Shown in pieces: positions 48,850 through 58,238 of a stretch of 64,000 nucleotides of DNA. Made by a program: the position numbers and the translations under genes. The notes beneath the pieces were generated by a model. It was not told where the DNA came from. It searched no databases and saw only the letters and a program-made list of their open reading frames with translations. Origin of the DNA: CALZJC01 sp963781065 (GTDB lineage Bacteria > Acidobacteriota > Thermoanaerobaculia > Multivoradales > JAHEKO01); contig CAWAET010000016.1 of the NCBI GenBank assembly GCA_963781065.1, positions 124,001-188,000 of the forward strand. The letters are read 5' to 3'. Positions within the stretch are counted from its first letter, which is position 1. Every line of letters begins with the position of its first letter.

Positions 48850-50518
48850 ATGAGCGCACCCGAGCCCACCGCTTCCTCCAACTTCATCAAGACCATCGTC
48901 GAGCGCGACCTGGCCGAGGGCCGCCACGACGGCGCGGTGCGCACCCGCTTCCCGCCCGAGCCCAACGGCTATCTGCACATCGGCCACGCCAAGGCGATCT
49001 GCCTCGATTTCGGCGTCGCCGCCGACTACGGCGGCAAGTGCAACCTGCGCTTCGACGACACCAACCCGCTCAAGGAGGAGCAGGAGTACATCGACGCCAT
49101 CAAGGAGGACATCCGCTGGCTGGGGTTCGACTGGGAGGAGCGGGAGTACCACGCCGCCGACTACTTCGAGCAGCTCTACGAGTGGGCCGAGCAGCTGATC
49201 CGCGAGGGCAAGGCGTACGTCGACGACCTGTCGGCCGAAGAGATTCGCCAGCACCGCGGCACCCTGACCGAGCCCGGCCGGGACAGCCCCCACCGCGACC
49301 GCTCGGTGGAGGAGAACCTGGATCTGTTCCGCCGCATGCGCGCCGGCGAGTTCCCCAACGGCGCGCGGGTGCTGCGGGCGAAGATCGACATGGCGGCGGG
49401 CAACCTCAACCTGCGCGACCCGGTGATGTACCGCATCCTCCACGCGAGCCACCCCAGACGCGGCGACGCCTGGTGCATCTACCCGACCTACGACTACACC
49501 CACGGCCAGTCGGACTCGATCGAGCGGATCACCCACTCGCTGTGCACGCTCGAGTTCGAAGACCACCGGCCGCTGTATGACTGGTTCATCGAGGAGCTGG
49601 GGATCTTCCCCTCGCGTCAGTACGAGTTCGCCCGGCTCAACCTGACCCACACGCTGATGAGCAAGCGCAAGCTCAAGAAGCTGGTCGACGACGGGCTGGT
49701 CGACGGCTGGGACGATCCGCGAATGCCGACCCTGTCGGGGATGCGCCGCCGCGGCTACACCCCGGAGGCGATCCGCGACTTCTGCGACCGGATCGGCGTC
49801 GCCAAGGCCAACAGCACCGTCGACGTCGCCTTTCTCGAGCACTGCCTGCGCCAGGACCTGAACCGCCGGGCGCTCAGGCGCATGGGCGTGCTCGACCCGC
49901 TCAAGGTGGTCATCGAGAACTACCCCGAGGACGGCGAAGACGAACTCGATGCGGTCAACAACCCCGAGGACCCGGAGGCCGGCAGCCGCCGCGTGCCCTT
50001 CTCGCGCGAGCTGTGGATCGAGGCCGACGACTTCCTCGAGGAGGCGCCGCGCAAGTACTACCGGCTCGCCCCGGGTCGCGAGGTGCGGCTGCGCTACGGC
50101 TACTTCATCACCTGCACCGATGTCGTCAAGGACGACTCGGGCGAAGGTGATCGAGCTGCGCTGCACCTACGACCCGGAGACCCGCGGCGGCCAAGCCCCC
50201 GACGGCCGCAAGGTCCGCGGCACCATCCACTGGGTCTCGGCGCGCCACGCCGTCGCCGCCGAGGTGCGGCTCTACGACCACCTGTTTACCGCCGAGCAGC
50301 CGGGCGGCGACGACCCGATCAACCCGGGCTCGCTCGAAGTGCTGACCGGCTGCCGGCTCGAGCCCGCCCTGACCGCCGCCGGCCCCGGCGAGATCGTCCA
50401 GTTCGAGCGCCGGGGCTACTTCTGCCGCGACGCCAAGGCGGGCGACCGGCTGGTCTTCAACCGCGCCGTCGGGCTGCGCGACACCTGGGCGAAGATCCAG
50501 AAGCAGCAGGGCGGCTGA
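48850..50518 (+). CDS. glnS: Glutaminyl-tRNA synthetase, one frameshift
   Basis: Class I synthetase charging tRNA-Gln, about 556 residues. RFPPEPNGYLHIGHAK is the HIGH motif and LMSKRKL the KMSKS motif; the C-terminal anticodon-binding barrels follow. One extra base near 50145 (GGCGAAGGTG) moves the last about 125 residues to another frame that ends at 50518. Start ATG 48850; a TAGAAT box ends 10 bases upstream. Confidence 0.93.
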
Positions 50519-50549
50519 TCGGCCGCCCCGCCCGGTTGGCGGGGTCCCG

Positions 50550-51563
50550 TCAGCCCGCCGGGTCCAGCTCGACGGGCCGGCCGCTGCGTGCCGCCTCGTC
50601 CAGGGCGTCGCAGACTCGCTGGACGCGAAGCGACTCGGCCGGCCAGCGACCGTCCAGCTCGCCGGAGCGCACGATCGCCGAGAAGCGCTCGATCATCCGC
50701 ACCTCCTGGGCCGCGTCCGGAACGATGTGCTCGGTGCTCCGGGCCGCGGCGTCGTGCGCCCAGTAGCGCGGCTTCGCCTCGTCGTGGGGGCCGGTGAAGT
50801 CGTCGCAGACCAGCGAGCCGGCGGTGCCGGCGATCTCGAACCACTTGCGCAGCAGGGTGTCGAAGCCGCAGTCGAACGAGGCCGCCCGGTCGCCCGCGAA
50901 CCAGAGAAAGCCGGACAGGCTGACCTCGACGTCGCGGTGGTAGCGCGCGGTGGCCCAGACCCGGGTCGGCAGGTCGTCGAAGGCCCACAGGGAGGCGCCG
51001 ACGCAGTACCAGCCCAGATCGCCCAGCGAGCCGCCGGCCAGCTCGCGCGAGAGCCGGATGTCGTCCTCCGGGAACGGGTCCCAGCAGAAGGTGAAGGCCG
51101 AGGTGACCCGGCGCAGCCGGCCCAGCTCGCCGCGCTCGATGTGGCCGCGCATGGCCGCGGTGCGGGCGTGGTGCTTCCACATGACGCCGTCCATCAGCTG
51201 AACCCCGGCGCGGCGGCAGGCCGCCGCCATCCGCTCGGCCTCGGCGAGGCTCCCCGCCAGCGGCTTCTCGCACAGCACGTGCTTGCCGGCCTCGGCGGCC
51301 CGGAGCGTCCACTCGGCGTGTAGCGCCGGCGGCAGCGCGATGTAGACCGCGTCGACTCCCGGATCCTCGAGCAGCTCGCCGTAGGAGCCGTGGCTTCGCC
51401 CGACGCCGTGCTCCGCCGCCCAGCGCCGCGCCCGCTCGGCGTCGCGGCTGGCCACCGCCGCCGCCGCGGCGCCCTCGGCGCGGTGGATGGCCCGGCAGAC
51501 CTTGGCGGCGATGCGGGCGGTGCTGAGGATGCCCCAGCGGATCGTGCGTTCAGTGTCGCTCAT
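50550..51563 (-). CDS. Gfo/Idh/MocA-family NAD(P)-dependent oxidoreductase
   Basis: 337 residues. The Rossmann start RWGILSTARIAAKV, the AYIALPPALHAEW-like strand (VYIALPPALH) and the catalytic CEKP(L) motif define the family; GGSLGDLGWYCVGA is the DxGxY-like dimer/substrate motif. It oxidises or reduces a sugar-type alcohol or dihydrodiol. No sugar genes are adjacent, so the substrate is open. Starts at ATG 51563. Confidence 0.87.
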   Translation of the reverse strand: MSDTERTIRWGILSTARIAAKVCRAIHRAEGAAAAAVASRDAERARRWAAEHGVGRSHGSYGELLEDPGVDAVYIALPPALHAEWTLRAAEAGKHVLCEKPLAGSLAEAERMAAACRRAGVQLMDGVMWKHHARTAAMRGHIERGELGRLRRVTSAFTFCWDPFPEDDIRLSRELAGGSLGDLGWYCVGASLWAFDDLPTRVWATARYHRDVEVSLSGFLWFAGDRAASFDCGFDTLLRKWFEIAGTAGSLVCDDFTGPHDEAKPRYWAHDAAARSTEHIVPDAAQEVRMIERFSAIVRSGELDGRWPAESLRVQRVCDALDEAARSGRPVELDPAG

Positions 51564-51688
51564 GGCTCCTCCAGGTCGCCGCGACTGTACCGGATCGAAC
51601 GATGCCGCCGGCACGGATTCCCACCCCATCGGACGTGGCGGGGCACCGCGGCCTCTCCTACTCTCTCCTGCAGGAGGTGATCCACGAA

Positions 51689-52090
51689 ATGAGCGAATCG
51701 AGTCAACGAGAGGTGATCCACGGCCTGAAGCGCAAGGTCGGGTTGCTGCGCTACCAGCCCTGTAGCGTGCTGATCGACAACGGCGGTCTGCTGGTCGCGG
51801 CCTGCGAGAAGTCGGCCCGAGGCGAGGAGTTGGCGGCCCGCTATGCCGGGATGAGCTCCGAGCAGATCCTGGCCGAGAGCGAGGGCAACTTCGCCGTCCA
51901 GGACGGCCAGGTGACCAAGATCCGGGTGGAACGCCACGGCAGCGGCGACATCGATATGGCCAGCTCGCCGGATCGCATCATCCTCAAGACGGTCCTCGGC
52001 AAGAAGGTCTTCTACTTCACCGGCAAGGGCATGGACTCGCGCGACGCCAAGCGGATGCTGGCGGCGAGCTTCGGCGAACGGGTGCGCTAG
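51689..52090 (+). CDS. Hypothetical protein with an unusually strong ribosome-binding site
   Basis: 133 residues, not recognised. It reads as a small alpha/beta protein (SVLIDNGGLLVAACEK, QVTKIRVER, KVFYFTGKGMDSRDAKRML) without membrane segments or cysteine clusters. AGGAGGTGATC precedes the ATG and matches the full anti-Shine-Dalgarno. The 13-base GAGGTGATCCACG recurs inside the gene at 51710-51722. The frame is open back to an ATG at 51602, so a longer form is possible. Confidence 0.6.
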   Translation: MSESSQREVIHGLKRKVGLLRYQPCSVLIDNGGLLVAACEKSARGEELAARYAGMSSEQILAESEGNFAVQDGQVTKIRVERHGSGDIDMASSPDRIILKTVLGKKVFYFTGKGMDSRDAKRMLAASFGERVR

Positions 52091-52143
52091 CGGGGAGCGC
52101 CAGCAGGTCGAGTCGGCAGCGACCGACTCGAGCCCGGTCAGGA

Positions 52144-53364
52144 CTACCCGACGCGCCGGCGGAGCCGCGCCAGCCGCCCGATGGCGCCGATGCCGAACGC
52201 CGGGCCGAGGGCGAGCACCGCGAAGGCCCAGCGCCAGCCGGCCGCTTCGGCCAGCCGCGGCACCAGCTGGATCGTCGCCAGGGTGAGCAGGAAGCCGAGC
52301 GAGGTCTGCAGGGTCAGCGCCGTGCCCACCGCGTGCCGGGGCGCCAGCTCGGTCACCAGGGTCGAGAACTGGGCCGAGTCGGCGACCACGAAGAAGCCCC
52401 AGGTCCAGGTCACCAGCGCCAGCAGCCAGGGCTCGGCGCCAAAGGCCAGACCGGCGCCGAGACAGGCGGCGCCGCTCGCCGCCATGGCCAGGTTGACCAC
52501 CCGCTCGCGGCCCGACCGGTCCGCCTGCCAGCCGCCCCAGACGCAGCCCAGCCCGCCGGCGGCGATGGCGCCGAAGGCCAGCAGGTCAGCGGCGGACGAG
52601 CCGGCCGGCGCGCCCGACGACCGCAGGCTGGCCGCCAGGAAGACCGGCACCCAGGTCCACATCGCGTACAGCTCCCACATGTGCCCCAGGTAGCCCAGCG
52701 TGGCGAGCCGGGTCGGCCGGTGCGCCATCACCCTGCCCGCCAGCTTCCAGGAGAACGGCCGGCGCTCGAACGGGTACGGACCGTCGCGGTAGCCCGCCAG
52801 GACCATCACGCCGGCCGCCACGGCGCCTAGTGACGTGGCCAGGATGACCACCCGATGATCGCCCGGGTCGATCGCCTTGAGCAGATAGGGCGTCGCCTTG
52901 CCCACCGTCAGCGCTCCCACCACCGTGCCGATCGCCAGCCCGCGGGCGGTGCGGAACCAGGTGGCGATCATCTTCATCGCCGGCGGGTAGACGCCTGCCA
53001 GGAAGGCCCCGGTGAGCAGCCGCAGGCAGAGCGCGGTGCGGTACCCCGGCGCCACGATCAGCCCGGCGTTGACCGCCGCCGTCGCCAGGGCGCAGGCGGC
53101 GAAATAGCGCCGCGCCGGCAGCACGTCGGCCAGGTTGAGCACCGCCGCCAGCGCCGTGCCGAGCACGAAGCCGATCTGCACCACGCCCAGCAGCCAGCCG
53201 ACCTGGGGCAGATCGAGCGACCACAGCTCGGCCAGCCGCGGCGAGACGGCGCTGGCCGAGAACCAGGCCGACATGCCGAGGATCTCGGCGCCGGCCACGA
53301 GCGCCAGCATGCGCCAGCGGCCGGCGCCCGTCGCGAGAGGCGCCTCATGCGACTGCGCGCTCAT
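52144..53364 (-). CDS. Major facilitator superfamily transporter
   Basis: 406 residues, 12 predicted helices. LGMSAWFSASAVSPRL and GAFLAGVYPPAMKMIATWF (helix 4 region) point to the cyanate/nitroimidazole (CynX/NimT)-like branch. Likely a proton-coupled carrier or exporter of a small compound. Stands just downstream of the flavoprotein/P450 pair on the same strand, so it might carry their substrate or product, but spacing (58 bases) does not prove an operon. Confidence 0.85.
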   Translation of the reverse strand: MSAQSHEAPLATGAGRWRMLALVAGAEILGMSAWFSASAVSPRLAELWSLDLPQVGWLLGVVQIGFVLGTALAAVLNLADVLPARRYFAACALATAAVNAGLIVAPGYRTALCLRLLTGAFLAGVYPPAMKMIATWFRTARGLAIGTVVGALTVGKATPYLLKAIDPGDHRVVILATSLGAVAAGVMVLAGYRDGPYPFERRPFSWKLAGRVMAHRPTRLATLGYLGHMWELYAMWTWVPVFLAASLRSSGAPAGSSAADLLAFGAIAAGGLGCVWGGWQADRSGRERVVNLAMAASGAACLGAGLAFGAEPWLLALVTWTWGFFVVADSAQFSTLVTELAPRHAVGTALTLQTSLGFLLTLATIQLVPRLAEAAGWRWAFAVLALGPAFGIGAIGRLARLRRRVG

Positions 53365-53422
53365 GCCCCGCCGAATGCCAGCAATGCCCGCAAGGTGACG
53401 ATTACAGCCCAGAACCCTGGCG

Positions 53423-55027
53423 TCAGCGGTCCGCGGCCTTGAGCAGGTTGCGACGCAGCAGGGCCGAGGCGGTGAGATAGCCGGCCGCCATGGCGCCGGC
53501 GACGCCGCAGGTGGCGACGTCCTGGCCGGTCAGCCAGAGGCCGCGGATCGGCGTCCGCGGGCGCAGCCAGCGCGCCGCGAATCGCTCGGGCGAGTGCGCC
53601 AGGCCGTAGATCTCGCCGCGCTCGTAGTTGGCGAAGTGCCGCGTCGACAGCGGCGTCGAGACCTCCTGATGGTCGATCGCCGGGCGCACTTGCGGCAGCC
53701 GCCGGTCGAGCTCGGCCAGCATCCGCTCGGCCAGCACCGCCTTGAGCTGTTCGTAGTCGCCGCCGCGCCGGCGCACCCGCTCTCCCGCCCAGGCGGCGAA
53801 GCGGTCCCACGGCGCCAGGGTTATCAGCTCGATCGTGGCGCGGCCGGGATGGCGGCGCTCGAAGTCGGGGTCCTTGGCGGAAGGGAAGGAGACGTAGACC
53901 ACCGGCAGCGGCGCCTCGGGGTCGCTGACGAAGGCCGCGACGTTGGCGTCGTGGTCGTAGCCCGGGTAGATCCAGAAGTTGTTCTTCGGCAGATCCAGCT
54001 CGGCCGCCGTCCGCGACAGGCCGAGATAGAGACAGAGGTGGGCCGCCGATGGAGCCAGCGCGCCGAGCCGCGAGACCAGCCCGTGCCGCTCGGCCACCGC
54101 CGGCGGCAGCAGCCGGCCGAAGGTATTGCCGGCGCCGGCGTCGCTGATCACCAGCGGCGCCCGCAGTTCGGCGCCGCCGGCCATGCGCACGCCCACCGCC
54201 CGGCCGCCGCCGCGGCCGCCCTCGAGCAGGATCTCCTCCACTTCGGCGTTGAACAGGATCTCGCCGCCGGCGGCCTCGATGAGCGGCGCGATCGTCGCGG
54301 CGATCCGCGAGCTGCCGCCCACCGGGTAGCTGGCGCCCCACAGGTAGTGCCGCGCCAGGATCGCGTGCATGGCGAAGCTGCTCTGGCTGGGCGGCAGGCC
54401 GTAGTCGCCGAACTGGCCGGCGAGGACACCCCGCAGCCGGGGGTCCGGGGTGATCTCGGCCAGGACCTCGGCGGTGGTGCGCCGCGCCCAACGCAGGAAC
54501 GGCCACCGCATCAGCGGCCCGGCCAGCGTCGCCAGCGGGGCGGGCAGGGCCTTCTCCGCGAAGTAGAGACCGCTCTTCCGCCCCACCTCGCGGATCGTCC
54601 GCACATAGCGCTCGATCGCCGCCCGCTCGCTCGGGAACCGTCCGGCCAGGGAGTCGACGAACGGCTCGGCGCCGGCGGTGAAGTCGTAGGCGTCGTCGCC
54701 GAAGACGATGCGGTCGTAGACCTCGCCCATCGAGGCCCACTCCAGCCCGCCGTCGGTGATGTGGTCGAACAGCCGGCGGGTCAGCGAGCGCCGGGTCTGG
54801 ACCTCGCCGATGTAGTGCAGGCCGACGTCCCACTCGTACTGCCCGCGCCGGAAGACGTGGGTGAAGCCGCCGGGCATGTAGTGCCGCTCGAGCACCAGCA
54901 CCCGCTTGCCGGCGTGGCGGGCGAGCAGCGCCGCCGCGGTCAACCCGCCGAGCCCCGAGCCGATGACGATGGCGTCGTAGGCGGCGCCGGCGTCGTGATC
55001 GCGGAACGGCCTGCCTACCCGCTGCAT
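53423..55027 (-). CDS. FAD-dependent oxidoreductase of the phytoene desaturase / retinol saturase type
   Basis: 534 residues. The N-terminal dinucleotide motif DAIVIGSGLGGLTAAALLA is followed by LVLERHYMPGGFTHVF, the GGF(T/A)HxF pattern of carotenoid isomerases and retinol saturases. Near the end, GLWLTGQDVATCGVAGAMAAG is the typical C-terminal FAD-binding segment. It would act on a conjugated polyene or similar lipid. Upstream neighbour is a cytochrome P450, 25 bases away on the same strand. Confidence 0.87.
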   Translation of the reverse strand: MQRVGRPFRDHDAGAAYDAIVIGSGLGGLTAAALLARHAGKRVLVLERHYMPGGFTHVFRRGQYEWDVGLHYIGEVQTRRSLTRRLFDHITDGGLEWASMGEVYDRIVFGDDAYDFTAGAEPFVDSLAGRFPSERAAIERYVRTIREVGRKSGLYFAEKALPAPLATLAGPLMRWPFLRWARRTTAEVLAEITPDPRLRGVLAGQFGDYGLPPSQSSFAMHAILARHYLWGASYPVGGSSRIAATIAPLIEAAGGEILFNAEVEEILLEGGRGGGRAVGVRMAGGAELRAPLVISDAGAGNTFGRLLPPAVAERHGLVSRLGALAPSAAHLCLYLGLSRTAAELDLPKNNFWIYPGYDHDANVAAFVSDPEAPLPVVYVSFPSAKDPDFERRHPGRATIELITLAPWDRFAAWAGERVRRRGGDYEQLKAVLAERMLAELDRRLPQVRPAIDHQEVSTPLSTRHFANYERGEIYGLAHSPERFAARWLRPRTPIRGLWLTGQDVATCGVAGAMAAGYLTASALLRRNLLKAADR

Positions 55028-55052
55028 GAAGCTACCGGCCCGCTCGGCAGGC

Positions 55053-56438
55053 TCAGGTCGAGACGCGCTCGATCAGCATCGGCATGCCCTGCTCGGGCCG
55101 CATGACGGTGCCGGGGATCGGCTCCACCGGATGGCCGGGCTTGACGTCGAGCCGGTAGCGCTGGGCGATGACGGCGGTGATGAGCTTCATCTGCACCATC
55201 GCCAGCGGTCCGCCGATGCAGTAGCGGTGGCCGGCGCCGAACGGGATGAAGGCGAACTGCGACCGACCCGTGGCGCGCTCCTCGGAGAAGCGATCCGGGT
55301 CGAACCCCTCGGGGTTGGGCCACCACTTCGGCAGCCGGTGGGTGGCGTAGGGTGAGACGATCACCATGGCGTCCTTGGCGACGCGGTAGCCGCCGACGGT
55401 GGTCTCCTCGAGCATCACCCGGCTGAAGTTGTAGGCCGGCGGGTAGAGCCGCAGGGTCTCGTTGAGACACTGCTCGGTGTAGCCCAGCGCCTTGAGGTCG
55501 GTCCCCTCCGGCGCCCGGCCGCCCAGCGCGGCGACCTCGTCCCAGAGCCGCCGGCGGATACCGGGCTGCAGCGACAGCCGGTAGAGCAGGAAGGTCAGGG
55601 TCGAGGCCGAGGTCTCGAAGCCGGCGAAGTAGAGGGTCAGCAACTGGTCGCGCAGCGACTGCTCGTCGAACCGGCGGCCGTCCTCGTCCAGCTCGGCCCG
55701 GGCCAGGATCGACAGCAACGAGTCGTTCTCCTCGCCGCCCTCACGCTGCTGGCGGATAGCGGCAAAGACCATGGCATCGAGCTGGTCGAGCAGCCCCTTG
55801 AGGTGCCGCATCTTGCCGAGCGGCGGCGGTCTCAGGTGGCCGAGCAGGGTGCGCACGGTCGGCGGCCAGTAGACCCGGATCTCCTCCACCAGATCGACGA
55901 ACCGCTCGCCGATCTCGCCGAACACCGGGCCCAGAAGGCTGTGGCCGATGAGGTGCTGGATCAGCACCGACATGTCGGGCTCGATGTCGTGCGGCTCGCC
56001 GCTGTCGGCCCAGCGCTCCCACCGCTCGACGTGCCGGGTGGCGATCTCGACCGTGCGGCCGGCCTGGGCGTGGATGCGCGAGCGCGAGAAGCCCGGCTGC
56101 GAGGCCGAGCGCTGCTCCTGCCACACCTTGCCGTCCGAGTTCAGCAGACCGTTGCCGATCGCCCGCACCAGCAGCGAGTAGCGCGTGTTCTTCACATACA
56201 GGTCGCGCCGCTCGACCAGGAACTCGCGGATCAGCTCGGGCTCGGAGATCAGATAGGTCGGCTTGCGGCCGTAGAAGAAGCGCGCGATGCCGCCGTACTC
56301 GTTGGCCATGCGGGTGTAGAACCGCATCGGGTTGGCGCGCACCTCGCCCTGGCTGCCGAACCATGGGATACCCCGGGGCCCCGGCGGGTCGGGCGCCGGC
56401 CCGGCCGCGGGCCGGGCGGGCTGGGAGGCTGTGACCAT
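55053..56438 (-). CDS. Cytochrome P450
   Basis: 461 residues. Haem ligand C407 in FGAGHRYCIG, ExxR in ETLRLYP, and the oxygen-activation helix AGFETSAST. It looks like the CYP102/CYP4-like class E soluble type, without a reductase domain and without a signal peptide. Upstream of the flavoprotein gene; the two probably modify the same lipid or terpenoid. No ferredoxin gene is adjacent. Confidence 0.92.
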   Translation of the reverse strand: MVTASQPARPAAGPAPDPPGPRGIPWFGSQGEVRANPMRFYTRMANEYGGIARFFYGRKPTYLISEPELIREFLVERRDLYVKNTRYSLLVRAIGNGLLNSDGKVWQEQRSASQPGFSRSRIHAQAGRTVEIATRHVERWERWADSGEPHDIEPDMSVLIQHLIGHSLLGPVFGEIGERFVDLVEEIRVYWPPTVRTLLGHLRPPPLGKMRHLKGLLDQLDAMVFAAIRQQREGGEENDSLLSILARAELDEDGRRFDEQSLRDQLLTLYFAGFETSASTLTFLLYRLSLQPGIRRRLWDEVAALGGRAPEGTDLKALGYTEQCLNETLRLYPPAYNFSRVMLEETTVGGYRVAKDAMVIVSPYATHRLPKWWPNPEGFDPDRFSEERATGRSQFAFIPFGAGHRYCIGGPLAMVQMKLITAVIAQRYRLDVKPGHPVEPIPGTVMRPEQGMPMLIERVST

Positions 56439-56590
56439 GGCGGATTGGCGGGCGGGGAACCACCGCGCCGGCGGGGCAAGCGTAACAGAGCGAACTCCCC
56501 ACGGTCGCGGGGGATGGCGGCGCTCGCAGGCGCCGGCGGACGAGGTCCTCGGGCTTGGACGGACGCCCGTACCGCCGGGAATTGCCGCCG

Positions 56591-56728
56591 GCGATCTACA
56601 TCGCCAACGTCAAGCGGTTGTTCGACGACGGCGGCGAGCTGACGGACGAGAAGACCGGGGAGAGGCTGGGGGGATTCCTGGCGGCCTTCGCGGCGTGGAT
56701 CGAGCGGACCGCAGAGACCTCGCTCTGA
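56591..56728 (+). pseudogene. C-terminal remnant of an NAD(P)H-dependent FMN reductase
   Basis: 46 codons ending at TGA 56728: YIANVKRLFDDGGELTDEK and FLAAFAAWIER are the last helix and tail of SsuE/azoreductase-type flavoproteins. Nothing of the flavin-binding first two thirds is upstream. The 56439-56767 stretch holds no other gene. Confidence 0.65.
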
Positions 56729-56767
56729 CGAGCGAGCGAACTGAGAGACGCACGCCGCCAGCATGGC

Positions 56768-57250
56768 TCAATCCACCAACAGCGAGACCGTCAGCAGGAT
56801 GGCCGCAACGAACGGCGCGATCGTGCGCACGTGGTTCATCCTCACCCACTCCTCGAGATAGATCGCCCAGTAGGCGGCCCCTTCGGAGCTGCTCGGATCC
56901 AGGCCCTCGAGCAGGTCGTTGCGGGGAACGTGGTAGAGGCCCGTGAGCAGGACAACGCCCACCAGATAGAGCCCGCCGGCCACCAGGCGGTACTTGGAGG
57001 CGGGGTCCTCGAGGTGCAGAGCCGAGTAGGCCATCAACACCAGACAGGCGGCGCCGGTGCCAAACAAGAGCAGCATGAACGGCAGCGTCGGCGCTTCCTT
57101 GTTGATCGCCTGCATGGCGGCCGCCCCTTGCGCGGGCGCGAGGCGTTTCAAGCCCCCAATGGTGAAAGTGGAGAACGTGAAGAAAGTCCCGGCCGCGGCA
57201 GCCGCGCCAACGGCGCAGAGGATCGACATCGCTTGAGCGAATGAGCTCAT
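56768..57250 (-). CDS. DUF1772 (anthrone-oxygenase-like) membrane protein
   Basis: 160 residues, four helices (about 8-30, 55-75, 84-104, 140-159). The motif GLYHVPRNDLLEGL and a WxxYLEEWVRMNHVRT region are typical of DUF1772, which includes fungal anthrone oxygenases. Its ATG overlaps the stop of the upstream NmrA-like gene (ATGA at 57247-57250). Reaction unknown. Confidence 0.82.
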   Translation of the reverse strand: MSSFAQAMSILCAVGAAAAAGTFFTFSTFTIGGLKRLAPAQGAAAMQAINKEAPTLPFMLLLFGTGAACLVLMAYSALHLEDPASKYRLVAGGLYLVGVVLLTGLYHVPRNDLLEGLDPSSSEGAAYWAIYLEEWVRMNHVRTIAPFVAAILLTVSLLVD

Positions 57251-58110
57251 GACGCTTTACGCTCCAGCTCCCAGACGCCGCCGGCCGCGGTCTCCCGGGC
57301 GTAGTCGGCGAAGTCCCTCGGCGGCCGGCCCAGTGCCCGCTCGACGCCGTCCGTGAGGTACGAATTGCGACCGTCGAGCACCTCGGCGATCAGCTGGGCG
57401 AGGGGCCCGGCCACCTCATCGGGCATGCCGTGGTCGGCGAGCTCGGCGGCGTACTCCGCGGCATTGACCGGGATGTACCGCACGTTGCGACCGATCGCGC
57501 TGCCGAGCTCACCGGCGGCCTGACCGAGGGTGAGCAGGCGCGGCCCGGTCAGCTCGTAGAGCTGCCCGATGTGCCGGTCGTCGGTCAGGGCGGCGAAGAC
57601 CACGTCTGCGATGTCCTCCGCGTCGAGGAAAGGCTCGGCGGTGTCGCCGCCCGGCATGGCGAGGACGCCGTGGCGCACCGGCTCGACGAAGGTCTCGCTG
57701 AAGTTCTGGTTGAAAAACGCGCAGCGCACGAGCGTCCAGTCGGCCCCCGAACGCTCGACGCGCAGTTCGGCCTGGCGGGCTCCCTCTTCACCCCGCCCGG
57801 AGAGCAGCACGAGTCGCCGCACGCCCTCGGCAACGGCCAACTCGGCGAAGGCGCCCACGGTGTCGGCCGCCCCGGGAAAGGCGAGATCGGGGTAGTAGAT
57901 GATGTAGGCCGCCTGAGCCCCGGCCAGCGCGGGAGCCCAGGTGGCTTCGTCGTTCCAGTCGAACCGGGTGTCGCCAGACCGGGAGGCGGCCCGCACCGGC
58001 AGTCCAGCCGCTCCGAGCCGGTCGACAACTCGCCGACCGGTCTTGCCGGTGGCACCGAGCACCAGCGTGGTTCGTGGGTTGGGGGTGGCGTTGATGAGTT
58101 GAGCTGACAT
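57247..58110 (-). CDS. NmrA-like NAD(P)-binding oxidoreductase
   Basis: 287 residues from ATG 58110. The motif VLGATGKTGRRVVDRL is the NAD(P) site of atypical short-chain dehydrogenases (NmrA/TMR group), and the catalytic YxxxK is absent. These act as quinone or small-substrate reductases, or as redox sensors. Transcribed divergently from the AraC regulator and translationally coupled to the DUF1772 gene. Confidence 0.87.
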   Translation of the reverse strand: MSAQLINATPNPRTTLVLGATGKTGRRVVDRLGAAGLPVRAASRSGDTRFDWNDEATWAPALAGAQAAYIIYYPDLAFPGAADTVGAFAELAVAEGVRRLVLLSGRGEEGARQAELRVERSGADWTLVRCAFFNQNFSETFVEPVRHGVLAMPGGDTAEPFLDAEDIADVVFAALTDDRHIGQLYELTGPRLLTLGQAAGELGSAIGRNVRYIPVNAAEYAAELADHGMPDEVAGPLAQLIAEVLDGRNSYLTDGVERALGRPPRDFADYARETAAGGVWELERKAS

Positions 58111-58223
58111 GTCATGACTCCTTGCGTTGGGTGGGTAGTGGGTAGTTCCCGTCACATGAGGAGTGTAGGAACGATGCCGGAGACAGGCCATCGCTCAGCT
58201 GCTCAACTTCATACGCGATCGTC

Positions 58224-58229
58224 TACAAT
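58224..58229 (+). promoter_or_regulatory. -10-like TACAAT, 9 bases before ATG
   Basis: TACAAT ends 9 bases before the ATG at 58239, with CGGCGCCG-type sequence and no Shine-Dalgarno between. Leaderless or very short leader. Confidence 0.45.
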
Positions 58230-58238
58230 TCGGCGCCG

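Noticed and set aside
43850..50150. Programmed ribosomal frameshifting in tkt, gltX and glnS
   Set aside because: No slippery heptamers or shared motif at the six sites, four shifts within one gene, and such shifts are not known in these families. Sequence error is simpler.
47770..50166. Single 798-codon minus-strand frame joining the cache protein with sequence opposite glnS
   Set aside because: Only the part from 48705 downwards has a signal peptide and domain; the upstream part is the antisense of glnS.
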